Positions 6,095 through 19,889 of a stretch of DNA of 64,000 nucleotides are shown one piece after another (the first letter of the stretch is position 1; the number at the start of each line of letters is the position of its first letter). Source of the stretch: Litoditis marina (lineage: Eukaryota; Nematoda; Chromadorea; Rhabditida; Rhabditidae); contig OZ038435.1 in NCBI GenBank assembly GCA_964036275.1, forward strand, positions 12,563,634 through 12,627,633, in the 5' to 3' direction. The notes under the pieces are model-generated. The model searched no databases. It worked only from the letters and a program-made list of their open reading frames with translations, and was not told where the DNA came from. A program made the position numbers and the translations under genes.

Positions 6095-8700
6095 TCATGC
6101 GTAGAAACTCAAAAATGTTCATCTTATTCGCATAAGTTGAAACATTCCCGAAATAATTGAGTGGCGGTGCTAACCAAAAACACCCCCAAATTGACGTGAA
6201 TGGAGTTGCGATTTTCGCCCTACGTGGGATTTAGTTTTCAAACTTGGTATTTTTGAACTCCTCTCATGTGTAGAAACTTAAAAATGTTCATCTTATTTGC
6301 ATAAGTTGGAACAGTCCCGAAATAATTAGGTGGCGGTGCTCACCAAAAACACCCCCAAGTTGACGTGAATGGAGTTGCGATTTTCGCCCTACGTGGGATT
6401 TAGTGTTCAAACTTGGTATTTTTGAACTCCTCTCATGTGTAGAAACTTGAAAATGTTCATCTTATTTGCATAAGTTGAAACAGTCCCGAAATAATTGAGT
6501 AGCGGTGCTAACCAAAAACACCCCCAAATTGACGTGAATGGAGTTGCGATTTTCGCCCTACGTGAGATTTAGTGTTCAAACTTGGTATTTTTGAACTCCT
6601 CTCATGTGTAGAAACTTAAAAATGTTCATCTTATTTGCATAAGTTGAAACAGTCCCGAAATAATTGAGTGGCGGTGCTAACCAAAAACACCCTCAAGTTG
6701 ACGTGAATGGAGTTGCGATTTTCGCCCTACGTGAGATTTAGTGTTCAAACTTGGTATTTTTGAACTCCTCTCATGTGTAGAAACTTAAAAATGTTCATCT
6801 TATTTGCATAAGTTGAAACAGTCCTGAAATAATTGAGTGGCGGTGCTAACCAAAAACACCCCCAAATGGACGTGAATGGAGTTGCGATTTTCGCCCTACG
6901 TGAGATTTAGTGTTCAAACTTGGTATTTTTGATTTCCTCTCATGTGTAGAAACTCAAAAATGTTCATCTTATTTGCATAAGTTGAAACAGTCCCGAAATA
7001 ATTGAGTGGCGGTGCTAAAAAAAAACCCCTTAAGTTGACGTGAATGGAGTTGCGATTTTCGCCCTACGTGAGATTTAGTGTTCAAACTTGGTATTTTTGA
7101 ACTCCTCTCATGTGTAGAAACTTAAAAATGTTCATCTTATTTGCATAAGTTGAAACAGTCCTGAAATAATTGAGTGGCGGTGCTAACCAAAAACACCCCC
7201 AAATGGACGTGAATGGAGTTGCGATTTTCGCCCTACGTGAGATTTAGTGTTCAAACTTGGTATTTTTGAATTCCTCTCATGTGTAGAAACTCAAAAATGT
7301 TCATCTTATTTGCATAAGTTGAAACAGTCCCGAAATAATTGAGTGGCGGTGCTAACCAAAAACACCCCCAAGTTGACGTGAATGGAGTTGCGATTTTCGC
7401 CCTACGTGGGATTTAGTGTTCAAACTTGGTATTTTTGAACTCCTCTCATGTGTAGAAACTTGAAAATGTTCATCTTATTTGCATAAGTTGAAACAGTCCC
7501 GAAATAATTGAGTAGCGGTGCTAACCAAAAACACCCCCAAATTGACGTGAATGGAGTTGCGATTTTCGCCCTACGTGAGATTTAGTGTTCAAACTTGGTA
7601 TTTTTGAACTCCTCTCATGCGTAGAATTTCAAAAATGTTCATCTTATTCGCATAAGTTGAAACATTCCCGAAATAATTGAGTGGCGGTGCTAACCAAAAA
7701 CACCCCCAAATTGACGTGAATGGAGTTGCGATTTTCGCCCTACGTGGGATTTAGTTTTCAAACTTGGTATTTTTGAACTCCTCTCATGTGTAGAAACTCA
7801 AAAATGTTCATCTTATTTGCATAAGTTGAAACAGTCCCGAAATAATTGAGTGGCGGTGCTAACCAAAAACACCCCCAAGTTGACGTGAATGGAGTTGCGA
7901 TTTTCGCCCTACGTGGGATTCAGTGTTCAAACTTGGTATTTTTGAACTCCTCTCATGTGTAGAAACTTAAAAATGTTCATCTTATTTGCATAAGTTGGAA
8001 CAGTCCCGAAATAATTAGGTGGCGGTGCTCACCAAAAACACCCCCAAGTTGACGTGAATGGAGTTGCGATTTTCGCCCTACGTGGGATTTAGTGTTCAAA
8101 CTTGGTATTTTTGAACTCCTCTCATGTGTAGAAACTTGAAAATGTTCATCTTATTTGCATAAGTTGAAACAGTCCCGAAATAATTGAGTAGCGGTGCTAA
8201 CCAAAAACACCCCCAAATTGACGTGAATGGAGTTGCGATTTTCGCCCTACGTGAGATTTAGTGTTCAAACTTGGTATTTTTGAACTCCTCTCATGTGTAG
8301 AAACTTAAAAATGTTCATCTTATTTGCATAAGTTGAAACAGTCCCGAAATAATTGAGTGGCGGTGCTAACCAAAAACACCCTCAAGTTGACGTGAATGGA
8401 GTTGCGATTTTCGCCCTACGTGAGATTTAGTGTTCAAACTTGGTATTTTTGAACTCCTCTCATGTGTAGAAACTTAAAAATGTTCATCTTATTTGCATAA
8501 GTTGAAACAGTCCTGAAATAATTGAGTGGCGGTGCTAACCAAAAACACCCCCAAATGGACGTGAATGGAGTTGCGATTTTCGCCCTACGTGAGATTTAGT
8601 GTTCAAACTTGGTATTTTTGAATTCCTCTCATGTGTAGAAACTCAAAAATGTTCATCTTATTTGCATAAGTTAAAACAGTCCCGAAATAATTGAGTGGCG
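6095..8700 (+). repeat. 9-10 monomer duplication in satellite B
   Basis: Marker variants TCATGCGTAG, TTATTCGCATAAG, GAAACATTCCC and TTAGTTTTCAAAC near 6095-6240 recur near 7615-7760, offset 1520 bp (9 x 169 minus 1). The next marker pair, TTAGGTGG with GCTCACC, is at 6328 and 8017, offset 1689, so one extra monomer (about 7766-7935) sits in the second copy. Similarity then continues to about 7000 and 8700. Confidence 0.75.
6213..6229 (+). promoter_or_regulatory. CENP-B-box-like site (representative of satellite B monomers)
   Basis: TTTCGCCCTACGTGGGA aligned with the mammalian CENP-B box, NTTCGNNNNANNCGGGN, matches 8 of the 9 key bases (TTCG, A and GGG); only the first base of CGGG is T instead of C. 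The same place in GTGAG-type monomers scores 7 of 9, and in satellite A (TTTTGCTCTAAGTGAGA) 6 of 9. The site is at one fixed position in each monomer. I noticed no perfect box. In mammals this box binds the CENP-B protein in centromeric satellites; whether this organism has such a protein is unknown. Confidence 0.4.
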
Positions 8701-11700
8701 GTGCTAACCAAAAACACCCCCAAGTTGACGTGAATGGAGTTGCGATTTTCGCCCTACGTGAGATTTAGTGTTCAAACTTGGTATTTTTGAACTCCTCTCA
8801 TGTGTAGAAACTCAAAAATGTTCATCTTGTTTGCATAAGTAGAAACAGTCCCGAAATAATTGAGTGGCGGTGCTAACCAAAAACACCCCCAAATGGACGT
8901 GAATGGAGTTGCGATTTTCGCCCTACGTGGGATTTAGTGTTCAAATTTGGTATTTTTGAACTCTTCTCATGTGTAGAAACTTAAAAATGTTCATCTTATT
9001 TGCATAAGTTGAAACAGTCCCGAAATAATTGAGTAGCGGTGCTAACCAAAAACACCCCCAAATTGACGTGAATGGAGTTGCGATTTTCGCCCTACGTGAG
9101 ATTTAGTGTTCAAACTTGGTATTTTTGAACTCCTCTCATGTGTAGAAACTTAAAAATGTTCATCTTATTTGCATAAGTTGAAACAGTCCCGAAATAATTG
9201 AGTGGCGGTGCTAACCAAAAACACCCTCAAGTTGACGTGAATGGAGTTGCGATTTTCGCCCTACGTGAGATTTAGTGTTCAAACTTGGTATTTTTGAACT
9301 CCTCTCATGTGTAGAAACTTAAAAATGTTCATCTTATTTGCATAAGTTGAAACAGTCCCGAAATAATTGAGTGGCGGTGCTAACCAAAAACACCCCCAAG
9401 TTGACGTGAATGGAGTTGCGATTTTCGCCCTACGTGAGATTTAGTGTTCAAACTTGGTATTTTTGAACTCCTCTCATGTGTAGAAACTCAAAAATGTTCA
9501 TCTTGTTTGCATAAGTAGAAACAGTCCCGAAATAATTGAGTGGCGGTGCTAACCAAAAACACCCCCAAATGGACGTGAATGGAGTTGCGATTTTCGCCCT
9601 ACGTGAGATTTAGTGTTCAAACTTGGTATTTTTGAATTCCTCTCATGTGTAGAAACTCAAAAATGTTCATCTTATTTGCATAAGTTGAAACAGTCCCGAA
9701 ATAATTGAGTGGCGGTGCTAACCAAAAACACCCCCAAATTGACGCGAATGGAGTTGCGATTTTCGCCCTACGTGGGATTTAGTGTTCAAATTTGGTATTT
9801 TTGAACTCTTCTCATGTGTAGAAACTTAAAAATGTTCATCTTATTTGCATAAGTTGAAACAGTCCCGAAATAATTGAGTGGCGGTGCTAACCAAAAACAC
9901 CCCCAAATTGACGCGAATGGAGTTGCGATTTTCGCCCTACGTGGGATTTAGTGTTCAAATTTGGTATTTTTGAACTCTTCTCATGTGTAGAAACTCAAAA
10001 ATGTTCATATTATTTGCATAAGTTGAAACAGTCCCGAAATAATTGAGTGGCGGTGCTAACCAAAAACACCCCCAAATTGACGCGAATGGAGTTGCGATTT
10101 TCGCCCTACGTGGGATTTAGTGTTCAAACTTGGTATTTTTGAACTCCTCTCATGTGTAGAAACTTAAAAATGTTCATCTTATTTGCGTAAGTTGAAACAG
10201 TCCCGAAATAATTGAGTGGCGGTGCTAACCAAAAACACCCCCAAATTGACGTGAATGGAGTTGCGATTTTCGCCCTACGTGAGATTTAGTGTTCAAACTT
10301 GGTATTTTTGAACTCCTCTCATGTGTAGAAACTTAAAAATGTTCATCTTATTAGCATAAGTTGAAACAGTCCCGAAATAATTGAGTGGCGGTGCTAACCA
10401 AAAACACTCTCAAATTTACGTGAATGGAGTTGCGATTTTCGCCCTACGTGAGATTTAGTGTTCAAACTTGGTATTTTTGAACTCCTCTCATGTGTAGAAA
10501 CTTAAAAATGTTTATCTTATTAGCATAAGTTGAAACAGTCCCGAAATAATTGAGTGGCGGTGCTAACCAAAAACACCCCCAAATTTACGTGAATGGAGTT
10601 GCGATTTTCGCCCTACGTGAGATTTAGTGTTCAAACTTGGTATTTTTGAACTCCTCTCATGTGTAGAAACTCAAAAATGTTCATCTTATTAGCATAAGTT
10701 GAAACAGTCCCGGAATAATTGAGTGGCGGTGCTAACCAAAAACACTCTCAAATTTACGTGAATGGAGTTGCGATTTTCGCCCTACGTGAGATTTAGTGTT
10801 CAAACTTGGTATTTTTGAACTCCTCTCATGTGTAGAAACTTAAAAATGTTCATCTTATTAGCATAAGTTGAAACAGTCCCGAAATAATTGAGTGGCGGTG
10901 CTAACCAAAAACACTCTCAAATTTACGTGAATGGAGTTGCGATTTTCGCCCTACGTGAGATTTAGTGTTCAAACTTGGTATTTTTGAACTCCTCTCATGT
11001 GTAGAAACTTAAAAATGTTTATCTTATTAGCATAAGTTGAAACAGTCCCGAAATAATTGAGTGGCGGTGCTAACCAAAAACACCCCCAAATTTACGTGAA
11101 TGGAGTTGCGATTTTCGCCCTACGTGAGATTTAGTGTTCAAACTTGGTATTTTTGAACTCCTCTCATGTGTAGAAACTCAATAATGTTCATCTTATTAGC
11201 ATAAGTTGAAACAGTCCCGGAATAATTGAGTGGCGGTGCTAACCAAAAACACTCTCAAATTTACGTGAATGGAGTTGCGATTTTCGCCCTACGTGAGATT
11301 TAGTGTTCAAACTTGGTATTTTTGAACTCCTCTCATGTGTAGAAACTTAAAAATGTTCATCTTATTAGCATAAGTTGAAACAGTCCCGAAAAAATTGAGT
11401 GGCGGTGCTAACCAAAAACACCCCCAAATTGACATGAATGGAGTTGCGATTTTCGCCCTACGTGAGATTTAGTGTTCAAACTTGGTATTTTTGAACTCCT
11501 CTCATGTGTAGAAACTTAAAAATGTTTATCTTATTAGCATAAGTTGAAACAGTCCCGAAATAATTGAGTGGCGGTGCTAACCAAAAACACCCCCAAATTG
11601 ACGTGAATGGAGTTGCGATTTTTGCCCTACGTGAGATTTAGTGTTCAAACTTGGTATTTTTGAACTCCTCTCATGTGTAGAAACTTAAAAATGTTCATCT

Positions 11701-12644
11701 TATTAGCATAAGTTGAAACAGTCCCGAAATAATTGAGTGGCGGTGCTAACCAAAAACACTCTCAAATTTACGTGAATGGAGTTGCGATTTTCGCCCTACG
11801 TGAGATTTAGTGTTCAAACTTGGTATTTTTGAACTCCTCTCATGTGTAGAAACTTAAAAATGTTTATCTTATTAGCATAAGTTGAAACAGTCCCGAAATA
11901 ATTGAGTGGCGGTGCTAACCAAAAACACTCTCAAATTTACGTGAATGGAGTTGCGATTTTCGCCCTACGTGAGATTTAGTGTTCAAACTTGGTATTTTTG
12001 AACTCCTCTCATGTGTAGAAACTTAAAAATGTTCATCTTATTAGCATAAGTTGAAACAGTCCCGAAAAAATTGAGTGGCGGTGCTAACCAAAAACACCCC
12101 CAAATTGACATGAATGGAGTTGCGATTTTCGCCCTACGTGAGATTTAGTGTTCAAACTTGGTATTTTTGAACTCCTCTCATGTGTAGAAACTTAAAAATG
12201 TTTATCTTATTAGCATAAGTTGAAACAGTCCCGAAATAATTGAGTGGCGGTGCTAACCAAAAACACCCCCAAATTGACGTGAATGGAGTTGCGATTTTTG
12301 CCCTACGTGAGATTTAGTGTTCAAACTTGGTATTTTTGAACTCCTCTCATGTGTAGAAACTTAAAAATGTTCATCTTATTAGCATAAGTTGAAACAGTCC
12401 CGAAATAATTGAGTGGCGGTGCTAACCAAAAACACCCCCAAATTGACGTGAATGGAGTTGCGATTTTCGCCCTACGTGAGATTTAGTGTTCAAACTTGGT
12501 ATTTTTGAACTCCTCTCATGTGTAGAAACTTAAAAATGTTTATCTTATTAGCATAAGTTGAAACAGTCCCGAAATAATTGAGTGGCGGTGCTAACCAAAA
12601 ACACCCCCAAGTTGACGTGAATGGAGTTGCGATTTTCGCCCTAC

Positions 12645-15600
12645 GTCAGATTTAGTGTTCAAACTTGGTATTTTTGAACTCCTCTCATGTGTAGAAACTT
12701 CAAAATGTTCATCTTATTAGCATAAGTTGAAACAGTCCCGAAATAATTGAGTGGCGGTGCTAACCAAAAACACCCCCAAGTTGACGTGAATGGAGTTGCG
12801 AGTTTCGCCCTACGTGGGATTTAGTGTTCAAACTTGGTATTTTTGAACTCCTCTCATGTGTAGAAACTTGAAAATGTTCATCTTATTTGCATAAGTTGAA
12901 ACAGTCCCGAAATAATTGAGTGGCGGTGCTAACCAAAAACACCCCCAAGTTGACGTGAATGGAGTTGCGATTTTCGCCCTACGTGGGATTTAGTGTTCAA
13001 ACTTGGTATTTTTGAACTCCTCTCATGTGTAGAAACTTGAAAATGTTCATCTTATTTGCATAAGTTGAAACAGTCCCGAAATAATTCAGTGGCGGTGCTA
13101 ACCAAAAACACCCCCAAGTTGACGTGAATGGAGTTGCGATTTTCGCCCTACGTGAGATTTAGTGTTCAAACTTGGTATTTTTGAACTCCTCTCATGTGTA
13201 GAAAGTTAAAAATGTTCATCTTATTAGCATAAGTTGAAACAGTCCCGAAATAATTGAATGGCGGTGCTAACCAAAAACACCCCCAAATTGACGCGAATGG
13301 AGTTGCGATTTTCGCCCTACGTGGGATTTAGTGTTCAAACTTGGTATTTTTGAACTCCTCTCATGTGTAGAAACTCAAAAATGTTCATCTTATTTGCATA
13401 AGTTGAAACAGTCCCGAAATAATTGAGTAGCGGTGCTAACCAAAAACACCCCCAAGTTGACGTGAATGGAGTTGCGATTTTCGCCCTACGTGAGATTTAG
13501 TGTTCAAACTTGGTATTTTTGAACTCCTCTCATGTGTAGAAACTCAAAAATGTTCATCTTATTAGCATAAGTTGAAACAGTCCCGAAATAATTGAGTGGC
13601 GGTGCTAACCAAAAACACCCCCCAAGTTGACGTGAATGGAGTTGCGATTTTCGCCCTACGTGAGATTTAGTGTTCAAACTTGGTATTTTTGAACTCCTCT
13701 CATGTGTAGAAACTTGAAAATGTTCATCTTATTAGCATAAGTTGAAACAGTCCCGAAATAATTGAGTGGCGGTGCTAACCAAAAACACTCTCAAATTTAC
13801 GTGAATGGAGTTGCGATTTTCGCCCTACGTGAGATTTAGTGTTCAAACTTGGTATTTTTGAACTCCTCTCATGTGTAGAAACTTAAAAATGTTTATCTTA
13901 TTAGCATAAGTTGAAACAGTCCCGAAATAATTGAGTGGCGGTGCTAACCAAAAACACTCTCAAATTTACGTGAATGGAGTTGCGATTTTCGCCCTACGTG
14001 AGATTTAGTGTTCAAACTTGGTATTTTTGAACTCCTCTCATGTGTAGAAACTTAAAAATGTTCATCTTATTAGCATAAGTTGAAACAGTCCCGAAAAAAT
14101 TGAGTGGCGGTGCTAACCAAAAACACCCCCAAATTGACATGAATGGAGTTGCGATTTTCGCCCTACGTGAGATTTAGTGTTCAAACTTGGTATTTTTGAA
14201 CTCCTCTCATGTGTAGAAACTTAAAAATGTTTATCTTATTAGCATAAGTTGAAACAGTCCCGAAATAATTGAGTGGCGGTGCTAACCAAAAACACCCCCA
14301 AATTGACGTGAATGGAGTTGCGATTTTTGCCCTACGCGAGATTTAGTGTTCAAACTTGGTATTTTTGAACTCCTCTCATGTGTAGAAACTTAAAAATGTT
14401 CATCTTATTAGCATAAGTTGAAACAGTCCCGAAATAATTGAGTGGCGGTGCTAACCAAAAACACCCCCAAATTGACGTGAATGGAGTTGCGATTTTCGCC
14501 CTACGTGAGATTTAGTGTTCAAACTTGGTATTTTTGAACTCCTCTCATGTGTAGAAACTTAAAAATGTTTATCTTATTAGCATAAGTTGAAACAGTCCCG
14601 AAATAATTGAGTGGCGGTGCTAACCAAAAACACCCCCAAGTTGACGTGAATGGAGTTGCGATTTTCGCCCTACGTCAGATTTAGTGTTCAAACTTGGTAT
14701 TTTTGAACTCCTCTCATGTGTAGAAACTTCAAAATGTTCATCTTATTAGCATAAGTTGAAACAGTCCCGAAATAATTGAGTGGCGGTGCTAACCAAAAAC
14801 ACCCCCAAGTTGACGTGAATGGAGTTGCGAGTTTCGCCCTACGTGGGATTTAGTGTTCAAACTTGGTATTTTTGAACTCCTCTCATGTGTAGAAACTTGA
14901 AAATGTTCATCTTATTTGCATAAGTTGAAACAGTCCCGAAATAATTCAGTGGCGGTGCTAACCAAAAACACCCCCAAGTTGACGTGAATGGAGTTGCGAT
15001 TTTCGCCCTACGTGAGATTTAGTGTTCAAACTTGGTATTTTTGAACTCCTCTCATGTGTAGAAAGTTAAAAATGTTCATCTTATTAGCATAAGTTGAAAC
15101 AGTCCCGAAATAATTGAATGGCGGTGCTAACCAAAAACACCCCCAAATTGACGCGAATGGAGTTGCGATTTTCGCCCTACGTGGGATTTAGTGTTCAAAC
15201 TTGGTATTTTTGAACTCCTCTCATGTGTAGAAACTCAAAAATGTTCATCTTATTTGCATAAGTTGAAACAGTCCCGAAATAATTGAGTAGCGGTGCTAAC
15301 CAAAAACACCCCCAAGTTGACGTGAATGGAGTTGCGATTTTCGCCCTACGTGAGATTTAGTGTTCAAACTTGGTATTTTTGAACTCCTCTCATGTGTAGA
15401 AACTCAAAAATGTTCATCTTATTAGCATAAGTTGAAACAGTCCCGAAATAATTGAGTGGCGGTGCTAACCAAAAACACCCCCCAAGTTGACGTGAATGGA
15501 GTTGCGATTTTCGCCCTACGTGAGATTTAGTGTTCAAACTTGGTATTTTTGAACTCCTCTCATGTGTAGAAACTTAAAAATGTTTATCTTATTAGCATAA

Positions 15601-18520
15601 GTTGAAACAGTCCCGAAATAATTGAGTGGCGGTGCTAACCAAAAACACCCCCAAGTTGACGTGAATGGAGTTGCGATTTTCGCCCTACGTCAGATTTAGT
15701 GTTCAAACTTGGTATTTTTGAACTCCTCTCATGTGTAGAAACTTCAAAATGTTCATCTTATTAGCATAAGTTGAAACAGTCCCGAAATAATTGAGTGGCG
15801 GTGCTAACCAAAAACACCCCCAAGTTGACGTGAATGGAGTTGCGAGTTTCGCCCTACGTGGGATTTAGTGTTCAAACTTGGTATTTTTGAACTCCTCTCA
15901 TGTGTAGAAACTTGAAAATGTTCATCTTATTTGCATAAGTTGAAACAGTCCCGAAATAATTGAGTGGCGGTGCTAACCAAAAACACCCCCAAGTTGACGT
16001 GAATGGAGTTGCGATTTTCGCCCTACGTGGGATTTAGTGTTCAAACTTGGTATTTTTGAACTCCTCTCATGTGTAGAAACTTGAAAATGTTCATCTTATT
16101 TGCATAAGTTGAAACAGTCCCGAAATAATTCAGTGGCGGTGCTAACCAAAAACACCCCCAAGTTGACGTGAATGGAGTTGCGATTTTCGCCCTACGTGAG
16201 ATTTAGTGTTCAAACTTGGTATTTTTGAACTCCTCTCATGTGTAGAAAGTTAAAAATGTTCATCTTATTAGCATAAGTTGAAACAGTCCCGAAATAATTG
16301 AATGGCGGTGCTAACCAAAAACACCCCCAAATTGACGCGAATGGAGTTGCGATTTTCGCCCTACGTGGGATTTAGTGTTCAAACTTGGTATTTTTGAACT
16401 CCTCTCATGTGTAGAAACTCAAAAATGTTCATCTTATTTGCATAAGTTGAAACAGTCCCGAAATAATTGAGTAGCGGTGCTAACCAAAAACACCCCCAAG
16501 TTGACGTGAATGGAGTTGCGATTTTCGCCCTACGTGAGATTTAGTGTTCAAACTTGGTATTTTTGAACTCCTCTCATGTGTAGAAACTCAAAAATGTTCA
16601 TCTTATTAGCATAAGTTGAAACAGTCCCGAAATAATTGAGTGGCGGTGCTAACCAAAAACACCCCCCAAGTTGACGTGAATGGAGTTGCGATTTTCGCCC
16701 TACGTGAGATTTAGTGTTCAAACTTGGTATTTTTGAACTCCTCTCATGTGTAGAAACTTGAAAATGTTCATCTTATTAGCATAAGTTGAAACAGTCCCGA
16801 AATAATTGAGTGGCGGTGCTAACCAAAAACACTCTCAAATTTACGTGAATGGAGTTGCGATTTTCGCCCTACGTGAGATTTAGTGTTCAAACTTGGTATT
16901 TTTGAACTCCTCTCATGTGTAGAAACTTAAAAATGTTTATCTTATTAGCATAAGTTGAAACAGTCCCGAAATAATTGAGTGGCGGTGCTAACCAAAAACA
17001 CTCTCAAATTTACGTGAATGGAGTTGCGATTTTCGCCCTACGTGAGATTTAGTGTTCAAACTTGGTATTTTTGAACTCCTCTCATGTGTAGAAACTTAAA
17101 AATGTTCATCTTATTAGCATAAGTTGAAACAGTCCCGAAAAAATTGAGTGGCGGTGCTAACCAAAAACACCCCCAAATTGACATGAATGGAGTTGCGATT
17201 TTCGCCCTACGTGAGATTTAGTGTTCAAACTTGGTATTTTTGAACTCCTCTCATGTGTAGAAACTTAAAAATGTTTATCTTATTAGCATAAGTTGAAACA
17301 GTCCCGAAATAATTGAGTGGCGGTGCTAACCAAAAACACCCCCAAATTGACGTGAATGGAGTTGCGATTTTTGCCCTACGCGAGATTTAGTGTTCAAACT
17401 TGGTATTTTTGAACTCCTCTCATGTGTAGAAACTTAAAAATGTTCATCTTATTAGCATAAGTTGAAACAGTCCCGAAATAATTGAGTGGCGGTGCTAACC
17501 AAAAACACCCCCAAATTGACGTGAATGGAGTTGCGATTTTCGCCCTACGTGAGATTTAGTGTTCAAACTTGGTATTTTTGAACTCCTCTCATGTGTAGAA
17601 ACTTAAAAATGTTTATCTTATTAGCATAAGTTGAAACAGTCCCGAAATAATTGAGTGGCGGTGCTAACCAAAAACACCCCCAAGTTGACGTGAATGGAGT
17701 TGCGATTTTCGCCCTACGTCAGATTTAGTGTTCAAACTTGGTATTTTTGAACTCCTCTCATGTGTAGAAACTTCAAAATGTTCATCTTATTAGCATAAGT
17801 TGAAACAGTCCCGAAATAATTGAGTGGCGGTGCTAACCAAAAACACCCCCAAGTTGACGTGAATGGAGTTGCGAGTTTCGCCCTACGTGGGATTTAGTGT
17901 TCAAACTTGGTATTTTTGAACTCCTCTCATGTGTAGAAACTTGAAAATGTTCATCTTATTTGCATAAGTTGAAACAGTCCCGAAATAATTCAGTGGCGGT
18001 GCTAACCAAAAACACCCCCAAGTTGACGTGAATGGAGTTGCGATTTTCGCCCTACGTGAGATTTAGTGTTCAAACTTGGTATTTTTGAACTCCTCTCATG
18101 TGTAGAAAGTTAAAAATGTTCATCTTATTAGCATAAGTTGAAACAGTCCCGAAATAATTGAATGGCGGTGCTAACCAAAAACACCCCCAAATTGACGCGA
18201 ATGGAGTTGCGATTTTCGCCCTACGTGGGATTTAGTGTTCAAACTTGGTATTTTTGAACTCCTCTCATGTGTAGAAACTCAAAAATGTTCATCTTATTTG
18301 CATAAGTTGAAACAGTCCCGAAATAATTGAGTAGCGGTGCTAACCAAAAACACCCCCAAGTTGACGTGAATGGAGTTGCGATTTTCGCCCTACGTGAGAT
18401 TTAGTGTTCAAACTTGGTATTTTTGAACTCCTCTCATGTGTAGAAACTCAAAAATGTTCATCTTATTAGCATAAGTTGAAACAGTCCCGAAATAATTGAG
18501 TGGCGGTGCTAACCAAAAAC
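12645..18520 (+). repeat. 18-monomer (~3.04 kb) duplication in satellite B
   Basis: The rare variant ACGTCAGATT occurs at 12645, 14674, 15689 and 17718 (offsets 2029, 1015, 2029). Between these the ordered markers repeat: CTTCAAAATG, GCGAGTTTCG, CTTGAAAATG, AATTCAGTGG, GAAAGTTAAA, GACGCGAATGG, TTGAGTAGCGG, ACCCCCCAAG, CCCGAAAAAATTG with GACATGAATGG, and CCTACGCGAG. The 12645-15688 segment is therefore repeated from 15689 to about 18520 (3044 bp = 18 x 169 plus two 1 bp gains), with an internal 6-monomer sub-duplication. This is the clearest long tandem higher-order unit in the window. Confidence 0.85.
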
Positions 18521-19889
18521 ACTCTCAAATTGACGTGAATGGAGTTGCGATTTTCGCCCTACGTGAGATTTAGTGTTCAAACTTGGTATTTTTGAACTCC
18601 TCTCATGTGTAGAAACTCAAAAATGTTCATCTTATTAGCATAAGTTGAAACAGTCCCGAAATAATTGAGTAGCGGTGCTAACCAAAAACACCCCCAAGTT
18701 GACGTGAATGGAGTTGCGATTTTCGCCCTACGTGAGATTTAGTGTTCAAACTTGGTATTTTTGAACTCCTCTCATGTGTAGAAACTTAAAAATGTTTATC
18801 TTATTAGCATAAGTTGAAACAGTCCCGAAATAATTGAGTGGCGGTGCTAACCAAAAACACCCCCAAGTTGACGTGAATGGAGTTGCGATTTTCGCCCTAC
18901 GTGGGATTTAGTGTTCAAACTTGGTATTTTTGAACTCCTCTCATGTGTAGAAACTTAAAAATGATCATCTTATTTGCATAAGTTGAAACAGTCCCGAAAT
19001 AATTGAGTGGCGGTGCTAACCAAAAACACCCCCAAATTGACGTGAATGGAGTTGCGATTTTCGCCCTACGTGAGATTTAGTGTTCAAACTTGGTATTTTT
19101 GAACTCCTCTCATGTGTAGAAACTTAAAAATGTTCATCTTATTAGCATAAGTTGAAACAGTCCCGAAATAATTGAGTGGCGGTGCTAACCAAAAACACCC
19201 CCAAATTGACGTGAATGGAGTTGCGATTTTCGCCCTACGTGAGATTTAGTGTTCAAACTTGGTATTTTTGAACTCCTCTCATGTGTAGAAACTTCAAAAT
19301 GTTCATCTTATTAGCATAAGTTGAAACAGTCCCGAAATAATTGAGTGGCGGTGCTAACCAAAAACACCCCCAAATTGACGTGAATGGAGTTGCGATTTTC
19401 GCCCTACGTGAGATTTAGTGTTCAAACTTGGTATTTTTAAACTCCTCTCATGTGTAGAAACTCAAAAATGTTCATCTTATTAGCATAAGTTGAAACAGTC
19501 CCGAAATAATTGAGTGGCGGTGCTAACCAAAAACACCCCCAAGTTGACGTGAATGGAGTTGCGATTTTCGCCCTACGTGAGATTTAGTGTTCAAACTTGG
19601 TATTTTTGAACTCCTCTCATGTGTAGAAACTTAAAAATGTTTATCTTATTAGCATAAGTTGAAACAGTCCCGAAATAATTGAGTGGCGGTGCTAACCAAA
19701 AACACCCCCAAGTTGACGTGAATGGAGTTGCGATTTTCGCCCTACGTGAGATTTAGTGTTCAAACTTGGTATTTTTGAACTCCTCTCATGTGTAGAAACT
19801 TAAAAATGTTCATCTTATTAGCATAAGTTGAAACAGTCCCGAAATAATTGAATGGCGGTGCTAACCAAAAACACCCCCAAATTGACGCG

